From Haemophilus haemolyticus (lineage in GTDB: Bacteria; Pseudomonadota; Gammaproteobacteria; Enterobacterales; Pasteurellaceae): a stretch of 64,000 nucleotides of DNA. The stretch spans positions 124,001 to 188,000 of the forward strand of contig NZ_LYCK01000013.1 of NCBI RefSeq assembly GCF_001679045.1. The letters are read 5' to 3'. The position numbers and the translations under genes were made by a program. This document shows positions 50,248 to 60,613 of this stretch, piece by piece. Every line of letters starts with the position of its first letter. Position 1 is the stretch's first letter. The notes under the pieces are model-generated. The model saw only the letters and a list, made by a program, of their open reading frames with translations. It did no database searches and had not been told where the DNA came from.

Positions 50248-52314
50248 ATGACAACCCAAAACTTCCTAGTAGAAATCGGCACAGAAGAGCTGCCACCAAA
50301 AGCTCTCAAAACATTAGCGACCTCTTTTGCGGATAACGTTGAAGCGGAATTGAACCAAGCGGGTTTAACCTTCGACAAGATCGAATGGTTTGCGGCGCCG
50401 CGTCGTTTGGCGGTAAAAGTATTAAACTTAGCAACACAGCAACCGAGCAAAGAGATCGAAAAACGCGGGCCAGCAGTATCTGCAGCCTTTGATGCAGAAG
50501 GTAAACCAACTAAAGCGGCAGAAGGCTGGGCGCGTGGTTGTGGAATTACCGTTGATCAAGCAGAACGCATTGCAACTGATAAAGGCGAATGGTTAGTTCA
50601 TCGTGCAAAAATTGAAGGTCAGCCGACCAAAAACTTGCTAAACGACATTGTGGCTAATGCCTTAGCAAAATTGCCAATTCCAAAACCAATGCGTTGGGCG
50701 GACAAAACCGTGCAATTTATTCGTCCAGTTCACACCGTGACTATGTTGTTAGGTGATGAGTTAATTGAAGGCGAAATTTTAGGTGTAGCAAGTGCGCGTA
50801 CTATTCGAGGTCACCGTTTCTTAGGCGAGAAAGAATTTGAAATTCAACATGCCGATCAATATCCGCAATTATTACGTGAAAAAGGGTCTGTGGTAGCGGA
50901 CTTCAACGAGCGTAAAGCAGAAATTCTTGCAAAATCTCAAGCAAAAGCGACCGCACTTGGCGGCGTGGCTGATATTGAAGAAAGATTACTTGAAGAAGTG
51001 ACTTCGTTGGTGGAATATCCAAACGTATTAGCGGCAAAATTCGAGGAACGTTTCTTAGCAGTGCCTGCGGAAGCACTGGTTTACACTATGAAAGGCGACC
51101 AAAAATATTTCCCAATTTATGACAAAGACTGCAAATTATTACCGCACTTTATTTTCGTATCGAACATCAACCCAGAAGATCCAACCGCGATTATCGAAGG
51201 GAACGAAAAAGTGGTTCGTCCTCGTTTAACCGATGCGGAATTCTTCTTCAAAACCGACTTAAAACAAAAACTGGTTGATCGTTTACCACGTTTAGAAACC
51301 GTGTTGTTCCAACAACAATTGGGTACATTGAAAGATAAAACTGATCGCATTGAGCAACTTGCAGGCGAAATTGCAAAACAAATCGGTGCAGATGAAGCGA
51401 AAGCAAAACGTGCGGGCTTACTATCAAAATGTGACTTGATGACCAACATGGTATTCGAATTCACCGATACGCAAGGCGTAATGGGCATGCACTATGCTCG
51501 TCATGATGGTGAAGATGAAGAAGTGGCAGTAGCATTAAATGAGCAATATATGCCACGCTTTGCGGGTGATGAATTACCTAAATCTTTGGTAGCAAGTGCG
51601 GTCGCTTTAGCGGATAAATTTGACACCTTAACGGGGATCTTTGGCATTGGGCAAGCTCCGAAAGGCAGTGCAGACCCGTTCGCATTACGCCGTGCAGCAT
51701 TAGGTGCATTGCGTATTATCGTTGAGAAAAACTTACCGCTGGATTTGGAAGATTTAGTGAAAAAATCAGCCGCACTTTTCGGTGATAAACTCACCAATCA
51801 AAATGTGGTTGCTGATGTGGTGGACTTCATGCTAGGCCGTTTCCGTGCATGGTATCAAGATGAAGGCATTGCGGTAGATGTGATTCAAGCCGTATTAGCG
51901 CGTCGTCCAACTCGTCCGGCTGATTTTGATGCGCGCGTGCGTGCGGTATCACACTTCCGTACTTTAGATTCAGCAGAAGCGCTAGCAGCAGCAAACAAAC
52001 GTGTAAGCAACATCTTAGCGAAAGCGGATGCTGCAATTGGCGAAATCAATTTGACCGCTTGCGTAGAACCAGCAGAAAAAGTCCTTGCTGAAGCAGTACT
52101 TACATTACGCACTGAAGTACAACCGCTTATCGCACAAGGTGATTACACAGCAGTATTAGATAAATTAGCGAACTTACGCGCACCGGTAGACAGTTTCTTT
52201 GATAACGTAATGGTAAATGCTGAAGATCCAGCATTACGCCAAAACCGTTTGGCGATATTGAACACACTTCAAGGGTTATTCTTACAAGTAGCTGATATTT
52301 CAGTGCTTCAATAA
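50248..52314 (+). CDS. glyS: Glycyl-tRNA synthetase beta subunit
   Basis: Anticodon- and tRNA-binding subunit of the bacterial GlyRS tetramer. The 688-residue product starts [20 protein letters not shown], with [24 protein letters not shown] and [16 protein letters not shown] in the HD-like region. Full length. Separated from glyQ by accessory genes, but both are intact, so the enzyme should assemble. Confidence 0.97.
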   Translation: MTTQNFLVEIGTEELPPKALKTLATSFADNVEAELNQAGLTFDKIEWFAAPRRLAVKVLNLATQQPSKEIEKRGPAVSAAFDAEGKPTKAAEGWARGCGITVDQAERIATDKGEWLVHRAKIEGQPTKNLLNDIVANALAKLPIPKPMRWADKTVQFIRPVHTVTMLLGDELIEGEILGVASARTIRGHRFLGEKEFEIQHADQYPQLLREKGSVVADFNERKAEILAKSQAKATALGGVADIEERLLEEVTSLVEYPNVLAAKFEERFLAVPAEALVYTMKGDQKYFPIYDKDCKLLPHFIFVSNINPEDPTAIIEGNEKVVRPRLTDAEFFFKTDLKQKLVDRLPRLETVLFQQQLGTLKDKTDRIEQLAGEIAKQIGADEAKAKRAGLLSKCDLMTNMVFEFTDTQGVMGMHYARHDGEDEEVAVALNEQYMPRFAGDELPKSLVASAVALADKFDTLTGIFGIGQAPKGSADPFALRRAALGALRIIVEKNLPLDLEDLVKKSAALFGDKLTNQNVVADVVDFMLGRFRAWYQDEGIAVDVIQAVLARRPTRPADFDARVRAVSHFRTLDSAEALAAANKRVSNILAKADAAIGEINLTACVEPAEKVLAEAVLTLRTEVQPLIAQGDYTAVLDKLANLRAPVDSFFDNVMVNAEDPALRQNRLAILNTLQGLFLQVADISVLQ

Positions 52315-52318
52315 TGAT

Positions 52319-52361
52319 AAAAAGGGATGATTGATTTTTCATCAATCATCCCTTCTTTTAT
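52319..52361 (+). terminator. glyS terminator
   Basis: AAGGGATGATTGAT and ATCAATCATCCCTT form a 14-base stem around tttttc, followed by CTTTTA. Confidence 0.85.
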
Positions 52362-52400
52362 AGACTTCAAGTGATTATTTCTCTATAATCACCGCACTTT

Positions 52401-52477
52401 CCCCCCTTAGCTCAGTCGGTTAGAGCAGGCGACTCATAATCGCTTGGTCGCTGGTTCAAGTCCGGCAGGGGGGACCA
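52401..52477 (+). tRNA. tRNA-Ile2 (anticodon CAT, lysidine-modified)
   Basis: A 77-base tRNA with acceptor CCCCCCT/AGGGGGG, discriminator A and encoded CCA. The anticodon loop CTCATAA holds CAT. The arms closely follow E. coli ileX (GACTCATAATCGCTTGGTCG) rather than tRNA-Met, so the CAT is expected to become lysidine-AT and read AUA codons. Confidence 0.93.
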
Positions 52478-52745
52478 TTTTCCCTTTCTATACCCTTTAA
52501 ATTTCCTTAGATTAATTTCTTTTATCAATATTTATTACTTTAATTATAAATCTTATTTTTTGAATAGGACTCTCATTAGAAATAATCGGTAATGATTTCT
52601 GGAAAATACTGTGTTAACTAAAAGAATTATTTCGGAGAGATCTAATACCTACATAACATGAAAAATCCATAGAATCTCTATTGATATTCCTTTCATAATG
52701 GTGTTAAATCACTCATATATTGTGAGGTTATATCTTATTTAAATT

Positions 52746-53570
52746 ATGTGTCAATTACTCGGAATGAATTGTAATACGCCGACGGATATTGTCTTTTCTT
52801 TTGAAGGTTTTCGTCGTCGTGCTGGTTTAACTGATTGTCATTCAGATGGCTTTGGAATCGCTTTTTTTGAAGGGCGTGGAGTACGTATTTTTCGCGACAA
52901 TCAAGCTGCTAGCCTTTCTCCCATCGCTGATTGTGTGAAGCAATATAAAATCAAGTCTTTGAATGTCATTGCACATATTCGTAAGGCGACTCAGGGTGAA
53001 GTGAATATTGAAAATACTCACCCATTTATTCGTGAAATTTGGGGGCAAAACTGGGTTTTTGCGCATAATGGTAATTTGAAAAACCTACCAGATATGACAG
53101 AACATTTTTTGCAGCCAATAGGTTCTACAGATTCTGAAGCTGCTTTTTGTTATATGGCGGAATATCTTAAAAATACTTTTCGTAAAAAACCGAGTGAAAT
53201 GGAAATTTTTGAGGCTATTCAAAAAGTAACAAAAGAGCTTGCTCAACACGGCACATTCAATTTTATTCTGTCTAATGGCGAATGGATGATAGCTCATTGC
53301 TCAACGAATTTACATTATGTCATGCGACAAGCCCCTTTTGGTAAAGCGCACAGAATTGATGATGATGGTGTCATTGATTTTAGTGATTATGCAAAGGAAG
53401 GCGATAAAGTGAATATCATTACAACCTTTCCATTAACCAAAGATGAAAATTGGACAAAAATGGAAAATGGTGGATTTGTATTTTTCAAGAACGGGGACAA
53501 AATTGCTGAAGTGGTAGGTACTCCGAAAGAAGCGATTGATGATGGTACCTTAGGTAATCGAGTAGCTTAA
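52746..53570 (+). CDS. Class II glutamine amidotransferase (YafJ-like)
   Basis: 274 residues starting MCQLLGMNCNTPTD; removal of Met exposes Cys2 as the Ntn nucleophile. SDGFGIAFFEG, VIAHIRKATQGEV, NTHPF and FAHNGNL complete the GATase II site. No synthetase domain is attached, so the ammonia acceptor is unknown. The 268 bases between tRNA-Ile and this gene are AT-rich and show nothing I recognise beyond possible promoter sequence. Confidence 0.88.
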   Translation: MCQLLGMNCNTPTDIVFSFEGFRRRAGLTDCHSDGFGIAFFEGRGVRIFRDNQAASLSPIADCVKQYKIKSLNVIAHIRKATQGEVNIENTHPFIREIWGQNWVFAHNGNLKNLPDMTEHFLQPIGSTDSEAAFCYMAEYLKNTFRKKPSEMEIFEAIQKVTKELAQHGTFNFILSNGEWMIAHCSTNLHYVMRQAPFGKAHRIDDDGVIDFSDYAKEGDKVNIITTFPLTKDENWTKMENGGFVFFKNGDKIAEVVGTPKEAIDDGTLGNRVA

Positions 53571-53585
53571 TTAAATCTAGCCAAA

Positions 53586-53628
53586 GAAAAGTGCGGTTAA
53601 ACTCAAAGAGAATTAACCGCACTTTTTT
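53586..53628. terminator. Terminator with opposed uptake signals
   Basis: AAAAGTGCGGTTAA pairs with TTAACCGCACTTTT and is followed by T. Between convergent YafJ-like and tonB genes; may stop both. Confidence 0.85.
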
Positions 53629-54401
53629 TATTGAAGTGTGAAACTAATCGGCACATTTAACCCAGAAGGGAACCCTGAAGGTCTTGCACCGACAGGTCTT
53701 GCGCTGTTAACTGCTTCTAATGCTGCATTATCTAGGCTTTCATCACCTGATGATTGAGTGACGCGAGCACCACTTAGTGAGCCATCAGGACCTACATTGA
53801 AGGATACGCTGACTTTACCTTGCTTACGCATCATTTTTGCGCGAGTAGGGTAACGTTTATGACGTTCAATTTCACGACGAATTGCGGAGCGATAGGCTGC
53901 CATTTCGCTCGTGTCTGTTCCACTACCTGCTACTTGTGCATTGCTATTGGTGGCGCCAGTTGTGGTCGCTTTAGCATTCACGTTTGCACTTGAATCAATG
54001 TTTTTATCACCTTTTGGTAGATCTTTATTGATTGGTTTTTCCTGTGGTTTAACGTCTTTTTTCGGTTTATCCTTTGGCTTTTCTTTAGGTTTTTCTTTTG
54101 GTTTTGGCTTTTCTTTTTCCGGTTCTTTGATTTTTTGTGGCTCAGGTTTCACCGTTGGATCTTCCACAACCTCTTGTTTTTCTGGTTCTGGCTCTTTTTG
54201 TACATTTTCTGGCTCAGTAGCAGGTTCTTCCATCACCATGCCTTGCACCATTTCCATGGAAATACTTGTGGATATGTCGCCTGGAGCGTTATTGGCGCTA
54301 TCACTTGGCTTATTCCAACTCCATAAGATTAACCCTACAACAATGCTGTGCACGATCAAAGAAATAAGCAAACCTAATAGCGAACGTTTTGTTTGCTGCA
54401 T
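53628..54401 (-). CDS. tonB: Energy transducer TonB
   Basis: Carries proton-motive energy from ExbBD to outer-membrane receptors. The 257 residues contain an N-terminal anchor (LLGLLISLIVHSIVVGLILW, about 8-28), a long Pro/Lys/Glu-rich periplasm-spanning stretch with KPKEKPKEKPKDKPKKD, and the C-terminal TonB domain (RYPTRAKMMRKQGKVSVSF...GLNVPISFTLQ). It is nine bases after exbD in an exbB-exbD-tonB operon, and would serve the BtuB-like receptor in this window. Confidence 0.96.
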   Translation of the reverse strand: MQQTKRSLLGLLISLIVHSIVVGLILWSWNKPSDSANNAPGDISTSISMEMVQGMVMEEPATEPENVQKEPEPEKQEVVEDPTVKPEPQKIKEPEKEKPKPKEKPKEKPKDKPKKDVKPQEKPINKDLPKGDKNIDSSANVNAKATTTGATNSNAQVAGSGTDTSEMAAYRSAIRREIERHKRYPTRAKMMRKQGKVSVSFNVGPDGSLSGARVTQSSGDESLDNAALEAVNSARPVGARPSGFPSGLNVPISFTLQ

Positions 54402-54410
54402 AATTATTCC

Positions 54411-54854
54411 TTAAGGCGTCGTTGGCACAGATTGAGCGGGTACAGATTCTTGAGGATTTTTACCCGCACTTTTACCCTTATCTTTCATAGAAACAATAGC
54501 TACATTTTTGATCTCATTTTTAGAGAGCATATCTGTAATGGTCACAAAATCTTGGAAAGAGGCTTCAGCATCAATTTTTAATGTGACTTTTTGATCTTTA
54601 TTCCATTGGGCAATTTCTGCTTCTAGGGCTTCTTGTGTAATAGGTCTATCATTGAAATAGAGTTGTTTATCTGCTGTCACAGTCAATAATTTAGCAAGCT
54701 CATCAGCTTTAAATGCAACGGCTGTACTGGCTTTAGGCACGTTAACTTGAATTTTACCTTGAGAGATAAAAGACGCAGTGATAAGTACCACAGCAAGTAA
54801 CACCAACATAATATCAATGAAAGGGATAATGTTGATTTCATCGAATTTTTTCAC
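54411..54854 (-). CDS. exbD: TonB-system proton channel subunit ExbD
   Basis: 147 residues with one N-terminal membrane helix. The proton-conducting Asp lies in [20 protein letters not shown] and a periplasmic domain follows. Full length. Three bases separate it from exbB. Confidence 0.95.
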   Translation of the reverse strand: MKKFDEINIIPFIDIMLVLLAVVLITASFISQGKIQVNVPKASTAVAFKADELAKLLTVTADKQLYFNDRPITQEALEAEIAQWNKDQKVTLKIDAEASFQDFVTITDMLSKNEIKNVAIVSMKDKGKSAGKNPQESVPAQSVPTTP

Positions 54855-54857
54855 GGA

Positions 54858-55310
54858 CTATTCCTTATCTTTTTGTTCGTTTAACACTTTCCATTTCAAA
54901 CGATTAACTTCAACTTTACGACCTAAACCGTTATAAAACACCATCGATGGAATAGCCACAAGAATACCTAATGCTGTCGCTTTTAATGCTAAAGATAAGT
55001 GCATCATAATGACGCCAGTGTCAATTTCGCCACCGCCATGACCGATTTGATAAAACGTTAATAAAATCCCGATAACTGTACCAAGCAAACCAACATATGG
55101 TGCATTTGCGCCAATGGTGGAGATTACGGTCATATTGCGATTTAAATCGATATCTAATGCGTGAATGGTGGAATAATGTGCGACGTTTACCTTTCTTAAG
55201 AAAAGATAACGTTCAATTACCATGGCTAGCATAATAATGCTCATCAGTAATAATAAACCGATGATAAAGTAGTCACTATACTGTTGTAAAAAATCAAAAA
55301 GCTGCATCAT
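54858..55310 (-). CDS. exbB: TonB-system proton channel subunit ExbB
   Basis: 150 residues with three membrane helices. The MotA/TolQ/ExbB signature includes [20 protein letters not shown] and [22 protein letters not shown]. It is the short ExbB form found in Haemophilus. First gene of the operon, behind a possible Fur site. Confidence 0.95.
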   Translation of the reverse strand: MMQLFDFLQQYSDYFIIGLLLLMSIIMLAMVIERYLFLRKVNVAHYSTIHALDIDLNRNMTVISTIGANAPYVGLLGTVIGILLTFYQIGHGGGEIDTGVIMMHLSLALKATALGILVAIPSMVFYNGLGRKVEVNRLKWKVLNEQKDKE

Positions 55311-55354
55311 TTTTTTCTGTCCTTATTATTTGAGAAATATCTTGGGAATATAAT

Positions 55355-55369
55355 TGAGAATGAATTTCA
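55355..55369 (-). promoter_or_regulatory. Possible Fur box upstream of exbB
   Basis: TGAGAAT-g-AATTTCA fits the 7-1-7 inverted repeat TGATAAT-N-ATTATCA with three mismatches, 45 bases upstream of the exbB start. Iron control of exbBD-tonB is usual, so the site is plausible but unproven. Confidence 0.45.
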
Positions 55370-55431
55370 ATCAAGATAAATTCTAGCAAAGGCGGAATAA
55401 TGCGTAAATATCGAACTGAAAAAATAATGAA

Positions 55432-55470
55432 TTTTTACCGCACTTTATATAGAAAAGTGCGGTAATTTTT
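55432..55470. terminator. Uptake-signal hairpin between bcp and exbB
   Basis: TTTTTACCGCACTTT and AAAAGTGCGGTAATTTTT form a stem around atatag. It follows the bcp stop on the minus strand and is likely its terminator. Confidence 0.7.
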
Positions 55471-55476
55471 GAAGGG

Positions 55477-55944
55477 TTATAGGGATCGAAGATAATCTAC
55501 GATAACTTGATGATGTTCTGTTGTTTTGAATTTATCAAATACGTGAATAATTTTTCCGTTTTCATCAATTAAAAAACTAATTCGGTGAATACCATTGTAA
55601 GTTTTACCCATGAATTTTTTCTCCCCCCATACACCAAATTGTTCTGCAATTTCGTGATCAGGATCGGAAAGTAGTGTGAAATTAAGGGCTTTTTTCTCAA
55701 TAAACTGAGCTAATTTTTTCGGTGTATCAGGGCTAATGCCAAGTACAACTAAGCCTAATTCATCTAATTCTGATTTACTATCACGCAATCCGCATGCTTG
55801 CGTTGTGCAGCCAGGCGTGAGTGCTTTCGGGTAAAAATAGACTAACACTTTTTTACCGCGAAAATCATTTAAAGAAACAGGTTGTTCTTGCTGATTTAAT
55901 AACGTAAAAATGGGTGCTTGGCTACCAACGGATAATGGATTCAT
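55477..55944 (-). CDS. bcp: Thiol peroxidase, bacterioferritin comigratory protein (BCP/PrxQ)
   Basis: Reduces hydrogen and alkyl peroxides using thioredoxin. The 155-residue product has the peroxidatic Cys in LTPGCTTQACGLRD, with a second Cys five residues on as resolving Cys. GAGCTTTTT-like spacing precedes the ATG. Divergent from dapA with a shared 101-base promoter region. Confidence 0.95.
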   Translation of the reverse strand: MNPLSVGSQAPIFTLLNQQEQPVSLNDFRGKKVLVYFYPKALTPGCTTQACGLRDSKSELDELGLVVLGISPDTPKKLAQFIEKKALNFTLLSDPDHEIAEQFGVWGEKKFMGKTYNGIHRISFLIDENGKIIHVFDKFKTTEHHQVIVDYLRSL

Positions 55945-56045
55945 AAAAAGCTCCTTTGATGAAAAAATATTTGCAAATTCAAGTCATTTTAGCGACTATA
56001 ACGAGCTATACCAAATAATAAAATTAAAAAACTAACGGAGGTTTT

Positions 56046-56942
56046 ATGTCAGCACAAAATCCTTTATTTTCAGGCAGTATTGTTGCACTTGTTACACCGA
56101 TGAATAATTACGGCGAAGTAGATTTCGCTTGTTTAGAAAAATTGGTGGAATATCACATTGAGGCAGGCTCTAATGCGCTTGTTTCTGTGGGAACAACAGG
56201 TGAATCAGCAACATTAAGTATTGAAGAAAATGTAAAGGTTATTGAGAAGACGGTTGAATTTGCCAAAGGTCGTATTCCTGTGATTGCTGGTGCAGGCGCA
56301 AATGCGACGAGCGAAGCAATTACAATGACAAAATTATTACGCGATAGCGGCGTTGCGGGTTGTTTATCCGTTGTACCTTACTACAATAAACCAACTCAAG
56401 AAGGAATCTTCCAGCATTTTAAAGCCATTGCCGAATGTACAGATTTACCGCAAATTCTTTATAACGTACCAGGTCGTACCGGTAGCGATATGAAGCCAGA
56501 AACGGTTGCTCGTTTAGCAAAAATCAACAACATTGTTGGTATTAAAGAAGCAACTGGAGATATCAGTCGTGTAACTAAAATTAAAGAACTAGCAGGCAAG
56601 GATTTCATCGTTTTAAGTGGTGATGATGCAACGAGTTTGGATGCGATGAAACTTGGCGCAGAAGGCGTGATTTCTGTAACGAATAACTTAGCACCAAAAG
56701 ATATGGCTGATATGTGTCGCTATGCCCTTGTGGGAGATTTTGCTAAAGCCGAAGAAATTAATGCTCGCTTAATGCGTTTACATCATGATCTATTTATCGA
56801 ATCGAACCCAATTCCTGTGAAATGGGCGGCTTATCGTTTAGGTTTAATTAAGTCAGCACACTTACGCTTGCCATTGACGGTGTTAAGCGAAGAGGTTCAA
56901 CCAAAAGTAGAAGAAGCATTGAAAATCGCAGGATTATTATAA
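56046..56942 (+). CDS. dapA: 4-hydroxy-tetrahydrodipicolinate synthase
   Basis: First committed step of lysine and diaminopimelate synthesis. The 298-residue TIM barrel has [12 protein letters not shown], the Tyr of LYNVPGRTG and the Schiff-base Lys of [10 protein letters not shown]. Full length. An ACGGAGG site precedes the ATG. bamC follows downstream as in E. coli, though a terminator lies between. Confidence 0.97.
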   Translation: MSAQNPLFSGSIVALVTPMNNYGEVDFACLEKLVEYHIEAGSNALVSVGTTGESATLSIEENVKVIEKTVEFAKGRIPVIAGAGANATSEAITMTKLLRDSGVAGCLSVVPYYNKPTQEGIFQHFKAIAECTDLPQILYNVPGRTGSDMKPETVARLAKINNIVGIKEATGDISRVTKIKELAGKDFIVLSGDDATSLDAMKLGAEGVISVTNNLAPKDMADMCRYALVGDFAKAEEINARLMRLHHDLFIESNPIPVKWAAYRLGLIKSAHLRLPLTVLSEEVQPKVEEALKIAGLL

Positions 56943-56946
56943 AAAT

Positions 56947-56977
56947 CAGGGGTAAGTCATTACCCCTAAACTTTTTA
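56947..56977 (+). terminator. dapA terminator
   Basis: AGGGGTAA-gtca-TTACCCCT followed by AAACTTTTT; a short stem just past the stop. Confidence 0.65.
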
Positions 56978-57040
56978 CATTATAGGCTGTCGAAGTGCGG
57001 TCAAAATTCATAAAGTTTTCAATTTAGTTAAGGTTCAAAT

Positions 57041-58045
57041 ATGAAAAAAATAATGTTGAGTTTAGCAGCGGTTATCGTATTGGCTGGCTGTTCGTCTGAT
57101 CCTGAAGCATTAAAGACTGCTAATGATTCTTTCCAAAAATCAGAGGCTTCTATCCCTGGATTTTCACCGTTGGCGAGTGGTGGCGTAATGCTACCAAAAG
57201 CAGACGATACTTATGCGTTGCCTAATATTGCTGTGAAAAAGGGAGAAAATATTGATATTCGTCCTCCATCAACACCATTAGCGATTATTGAAAATTCATT
57301 AACACAATTCGATGGTGAACGAGCATTGATCGTGTATCCAGAACAGCAAGCAAGTGTATATAACCTTCAACAAGTTGAACGCTTATTAAAAGAAGACGGT
57401 ATTTCATCAACGACGAATGGTGCGATTTTAACGACGGACTGGGCGCCAACAGGACGAATTGGTGATAAATCGGGCACTGAGATTAAATATCAAGTAGAAC
57501 AAGTTATGGCTCAAGATGCGAGTGCACTAGCAGTATCTGTTTTGCAAATGCGTCGTGATGGCGTGATTTTCACTCCAAGTGTATCTGATAAGCAACGTTA
57601 TACGTCTGAACGCTTAAACCGCATTGTGTCTGCATTAACTTCTGCTTACAACAAACAGCAACAAGATTTATCTAGTGCATCTGTGGGAGCGGTAGCTTCG
57701 CAAATTATTCAGGATTTGAATGGGCAAACTGCATTAGCGATGAATGTTAATTTTGGTCAGGCATGGGAAAAATTAGGTGGAGCTTTACCTAAAGTAGGTT
57801 TTGCAATCAAATCTGAAACTGCAGGTAAAGGGTATCGTGAATTAAAATATTCAGCATTAAAAAAAGAAGATTGGTTGCGTATGGGTACTGAACTTCCAGA
57901 ACTTGAAAACGGTACTTACCAAATGCAAATTTCTGATCATGGCAGACAAAGCTCCGTTGTCATTTCTGATGAAAAAGGCAAAGCATTGTCTGGCGATTCA
58001 GCAACGAGAATTTACCAAGCAATTAGTAACTTGATTGCAAGATAA
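57041..58045 (+). CDS. bamC: Outer-membrane assembly lipoprotein BamC (NlpB)
   Basis: Peripheral lipoprotein of the BAM complex. The 334 residues have a lipobox VLAGC (Cys about 18) and the conserved unstructured N-terminal stretch before ALPNIAV. Two helix-grip domains follow. Position after dapA matches E. coli dapA-bamC. AAGGTTCAAAT precedes the ATG. Confidence 0.9.
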   Translation: MKKIMLSLAAVIVLAGCSSDPEALKTANDSFQKSEASIPGFSPLASGGVMLPKADDTYALPNIAVKKGENIDIRPPSTPLAIIENSLTQFDGERALIVYPEQQASVYNLQQVERLLKEDGISSTTNGAILTTDWAPTGRIGDKSGTEIKYQVEQVMAQDASALAVSVLQMRRDGVIFTPSVSDKQRYTSERLNRIVSALTSAYNKQQQDLSSASVGAVASQIIQDLNGQTALAMNVNFGQAWEKLGGALPKVGFAIKSETAGKGYRELKYSALKKEDWLRMGTELPELENGTYQMQISDHGRQSSVVISDEKGKALSGDSATRIYQAISNLIAR

Positions 58046-58047
58046 AT

Positions 58048-58077
58048 AAAAGCTCAGCATTAGCTGAGCTTTTTTCT
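58048..58077. terminator. Bidirectional terminator between bamC and opsX
   Basis: AAAGCTCAGC-atta-GCTGAGCTTTTTTC, A-rich on one side and T-rich on the other. Serves two convergent genes. Confidence 0.88.
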
Positions 58078-59121
58078 TTAGAATAATCCCAATTTTTTCA
58101 TTTGTTCAATGACGGGTTCGACTTGAATCTGTGCCATCAAATTTTTCCCTTTTAGTTTCGTTGCCCAAGGTAGTTCAGAAGACGGTTTGTCAAATTCTTT
58201 TTGGGCATTTTCTTCATATATAGATACCACGTTATTTAAATTATTATAAGGTGCAGTCCGAAAAGGATTGTGATAGGCATACAAGCCAATAACAGGTGTT
58301 CCTTGTGTTGTCGCAATATGGGCAGGGCCAGAATCTGGCGAAAGCACCAGATCAACCTTAGAAATTAAAGCAGTAAGCTGTTTTAGGTTTGTTTTTCCTG
58401 CAACATTGGTTGGCGTGAAATGGCAAAGAGCGGTAATTTTTTCGACTATTTCTAATTCACGTTTGGCTGGCGAACTGCAGAAAATTACATTGATATTATG
58501 CTGATAGGCAATATTGGCAACCTCTGCATAACGTTCGATTAGCCAATCTTTTTCTGCTTTGCTAGAACAAGGGGAAATTAATAAATTTTTACGAGAAAAA
58601 TCAATAAATTGATCGGCAAATTTATAATCATCTTCTGAGATAGCTAATTCCCATTTCGGTTCTGATTTCGGCACGCCAATATATTCAGCGAAAGCCATAA
58701 ATCCATCTAATACGTGGGGCGATGAGGGATCTGTGATACGACGATTTACAAATAGCCATTGTCCTTCTCGAGAACGTTTTTCTCCAAATCCAATTTTGAA
58801 TTTTGCTTTAATTCCTAAAGAAAGGATTGATGCACGAAATGCTGTTTGCATATTTAATAGGGCATCAAACTGTTTGTTTTTTAGTTTTTTCCAGAGTGAT
58901 AAAACGCCTTTCCATCCCGCTTTTTTATCGTAAGGAATGAGCGTAATATGAGGAATACCTGAAAGAAAACCCATTTCGGTTTTGCCTACAATCCAAGTAA
59001 TTTCTGTTTGGGGATAATATGCCTGAATGCGCTGAACCACAGCTAAGGCATGACAGACATCGCCTACAGCTGACAATCGGAGAATACAAAGGGATTTTGG
59101 AGCTTCGGTAAAAAGTGGCAT
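58078..59121 (-). CDS. opsX: ADP-heptose:Kdo heptosyltransferase I, OpsX type
   Basis: Adds the first heptose to phosphorylated Kdo in Haemophilus LOS. The GT9 product (about 347 residues) has ILRLSAVGDVCHALAVVQRI at the N-terminus and LSPDSGPAHIATTQGTP at the donor site. Two ATGs are possible (59127 and 59121); AAGGA spacing favours 59121. It is divergent from kdkA, as I recall in H. influenzae. This is the second HepI-type gene in the window beside waaC. Confidence 0.88.
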   Translation of the reverse strand: MPLFTEAPKSLCILRLSAVGDVCHALAVVQRIQAYYPQTEITWIVGKTEMGFLSGIPHITLIPYDKKAGWKGVLSLWKKLKNKQFDALLNMQTAFRASILSLGIKAKFKIGFGEKRSREGQWLFVNRRITDPSSPHVLDGFMAFAEYIGVPKSEPKWELAISEDDYKFADQFIDFSRKNLLISPCSSKAEKDWLIERYAEVANIAYQHNINVIFCSSPAKRELEIVEKITALCHFTPTNVAGKTNLKQLTALISKVDLVLSPDSGPAHIATTQGTPVIGLYAYHNPFRTAPYNNLNNVVSIYEENAQKEFDKPSSELPWATKLKGKNLMAQIQVEPVIEQMKKLGLF

Positions 59122-59197
59122 TGGCATTCCTTTCTCATTTAACTTGCGCCTATTTTAAAGTAGAATGAGTCCATTTTCTATTCATAACAACATTCCC

Positions 59198-59923
59198 ATG
59201 CACCAATTCCAACAAGATAACCAATATTTTATCTTTAATTTTGACCGCACTTTTGAGCAAGCAAACGAGTTTTTCCAAGTGGAATTTTGGCAAAAACAAG
59301 AACGAGTGATAGGCAGTGCAAAAGGTCGAGGCACCACTTATTTCTTGCAAACTGAAGATTGGTTTGGCGTAAATTGTGCGTTGCGTCATTATTATCGCGG
59401 TGGACTTTGGGGTAAACTGAACAAAGATCGTTATCGTTTTTCTGCTCTTGAAACTACCCGTAGTTTTGCTGAGTTTCATTTGTTGCAACATTTGTATGAA
59501 GCGGGTTTACCTGTGCCTAAACCGATTGCCGCACGTATTCAAAAAGGCAAGTTAGGTATTTGCTATCAAGCGGATATTTTGACGGAAAAAATCGAAAATG
59601 CGCAGGATTTAACTGTACTTTTACAAACACAAACATTGCCAAAAGAAACTTGGATGCAAATTGGTCGTTTGATTCGAAAACTACATGATTTACAGATTTG
59701 CCATACGGACTTGAATGCACACAATATTTTGCTTCAACAAACTGAACAGGGGCAAAAATGTTGGTTACTCGATTTTGATAAGTGCGGTGAAAAATCTGGA
59801 GATTTTTGGAAAGCACAAAATCTGAACCGTTTAAAACGTTCCTTCGAAAAAGAAGTTGGACGAATGAATATTCAATTTACCAAGCAAAACTGGGCTGATT
59901 TAACGGCAGCTTATTATCAATAA
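59198..59923 (+). CDS. kdkA: 3-deoxy-D-manno-octulosonic acid (Kdo) kinase
   Basis: Phosphorylates the single Kdo on lipid A, making the acceptor for OpsX. The 241-residue form starts [19 protein letters not shown], with kinase-like motifs [11 protein letters not shown] (catalytic loop) and LLDFDKC (metal-binding). A frame starting at 59165 would add 11 residues; neither has a good ribosome site, and family length favours 59198. Confidence 0.93.
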   Translation: MHQFQQDNQYFIFNFDRTFEQANEFFQVEFWQKQERVIGSAKGRGTTYFLQTEDWFGVNCALRHYYRGGLWGKLNKDRYRFSALETTRSFAEFHLLQHLYEAGLPVPKPIAARIQKGKLGICYQADILTEKIENAQDLTVLLQTQTLPKETWMQIGRLIRKLHDLQICHTDLNAHNILLQQTEQGQKCWLLDFDKCGEKSGDFWKAQNLNRLKRSFEKEVGRMNIQFTKQNWADLTAAYYQ

Positions 59924-59934
59924 AAGGATTGATT

Positions 59935-60522
59935 ATGAAACAAAAAATCGTACTTGCTACAGGCAATAAAGGCAAAGTGAAAGAAATGGCTGATGTCTTG
60001 TCTGATTTTGGTTTTGAAGTGATTGCGCAAACAGATTTAGACATTGAAAGCCCAGAAGAAACAGGCTTAACTTTTGTTGAGAATGCGTTATTAAAAGCGC
60101 GCTATGCCTCAGAAAAATCGGGTTTACCTGCTATTGCGGATGATTCAGGCTTGGTGGTTTCCGCACTTAATGGTGCGCCAGGACTGTATTCTGCACGTTA
60201 TGCTGGTGAAGAGGGAAATGATGCTAAAAACCGTGAGAAATTATTGGCAGAGCTTGCTCATGTTGCACAAGATAAACGCCAAGCCAAATTTGTGAGCTGT
60301 ATCGTGTTTTTACAGCATCCAACGGATCCATCGCCAATTATTGCCGAAGGTGAGTGTCATGGTGTGATTGGTTTTGAAGAAAAAGGTGAAAATGGTTTTG
60401 GTTATGACAGTTTATTCTTTAGCCCAGAACAAGGTTGCACATTTGCTGAATTAGAAACAGCTGAGAAGAAAAAAATTTCTCATCGTGCACGAGCATTGAA
60501 AGTATTAAAAAGTAAGTTATAA
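59935..60522 (+). CDS. rdgB: XTP/dITP pyrophosphatase (non-canonical purine NTPase)
   Basis: Removes ITP, dITP and XTP from nucleotide pools. The 195-residue product has [17 protein letters not shown], the metal/catalytic site [11 protein letters not shown] and GFGYDSLFF. An AAAAGGATTGATT site precedes ATG 59935. It lies 11 bases after kdkA, so probably in one transcript. Confidence 0.95.
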   Translation: MKQKIVLATGNKGKVKEMADVLSDFGFEVIAQTDLDIESPEETGLTFVENALLKARYASEKSGLPAIADDSGLVVSALNGAPGLYSARYAGEEGNDAKNREKLLAELAHVAQDKRQAKFVSCIVFLQHPTDPSPIIAEGECHGVIGFEEKGENGFGYDSLFFSPEQGCTFAELETAEKKKISHRARALKVLKSKL

Positions 60523-60543
60523 ATCTAGTTAAAAGTATGATGA

Positions 60544-60583
60544 TAAAAGGCACGCATATTTTTTATACGCGTGCCTTTTTATA
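60544..60583. terminator. Terminator between rdgB and the ABC transporter
   Basis: AAAGGCACGC and GCGTGCCTTT around an AT-rich loop, followed by TTTAT. Serves convergent genes. Confidence 0.82.
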
Positions 60584-60613
60584 TGGATTTTATCTCATAG
60601 CGGAAAAGTAATA

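Noticed and set aside
53960..54200. Tandem repeat-driven phase variation in tonB
   Set aside because: The KPKEKP repeats are degenerate at DNA level and in frame; they are the usual proline-rich TonB spacer.
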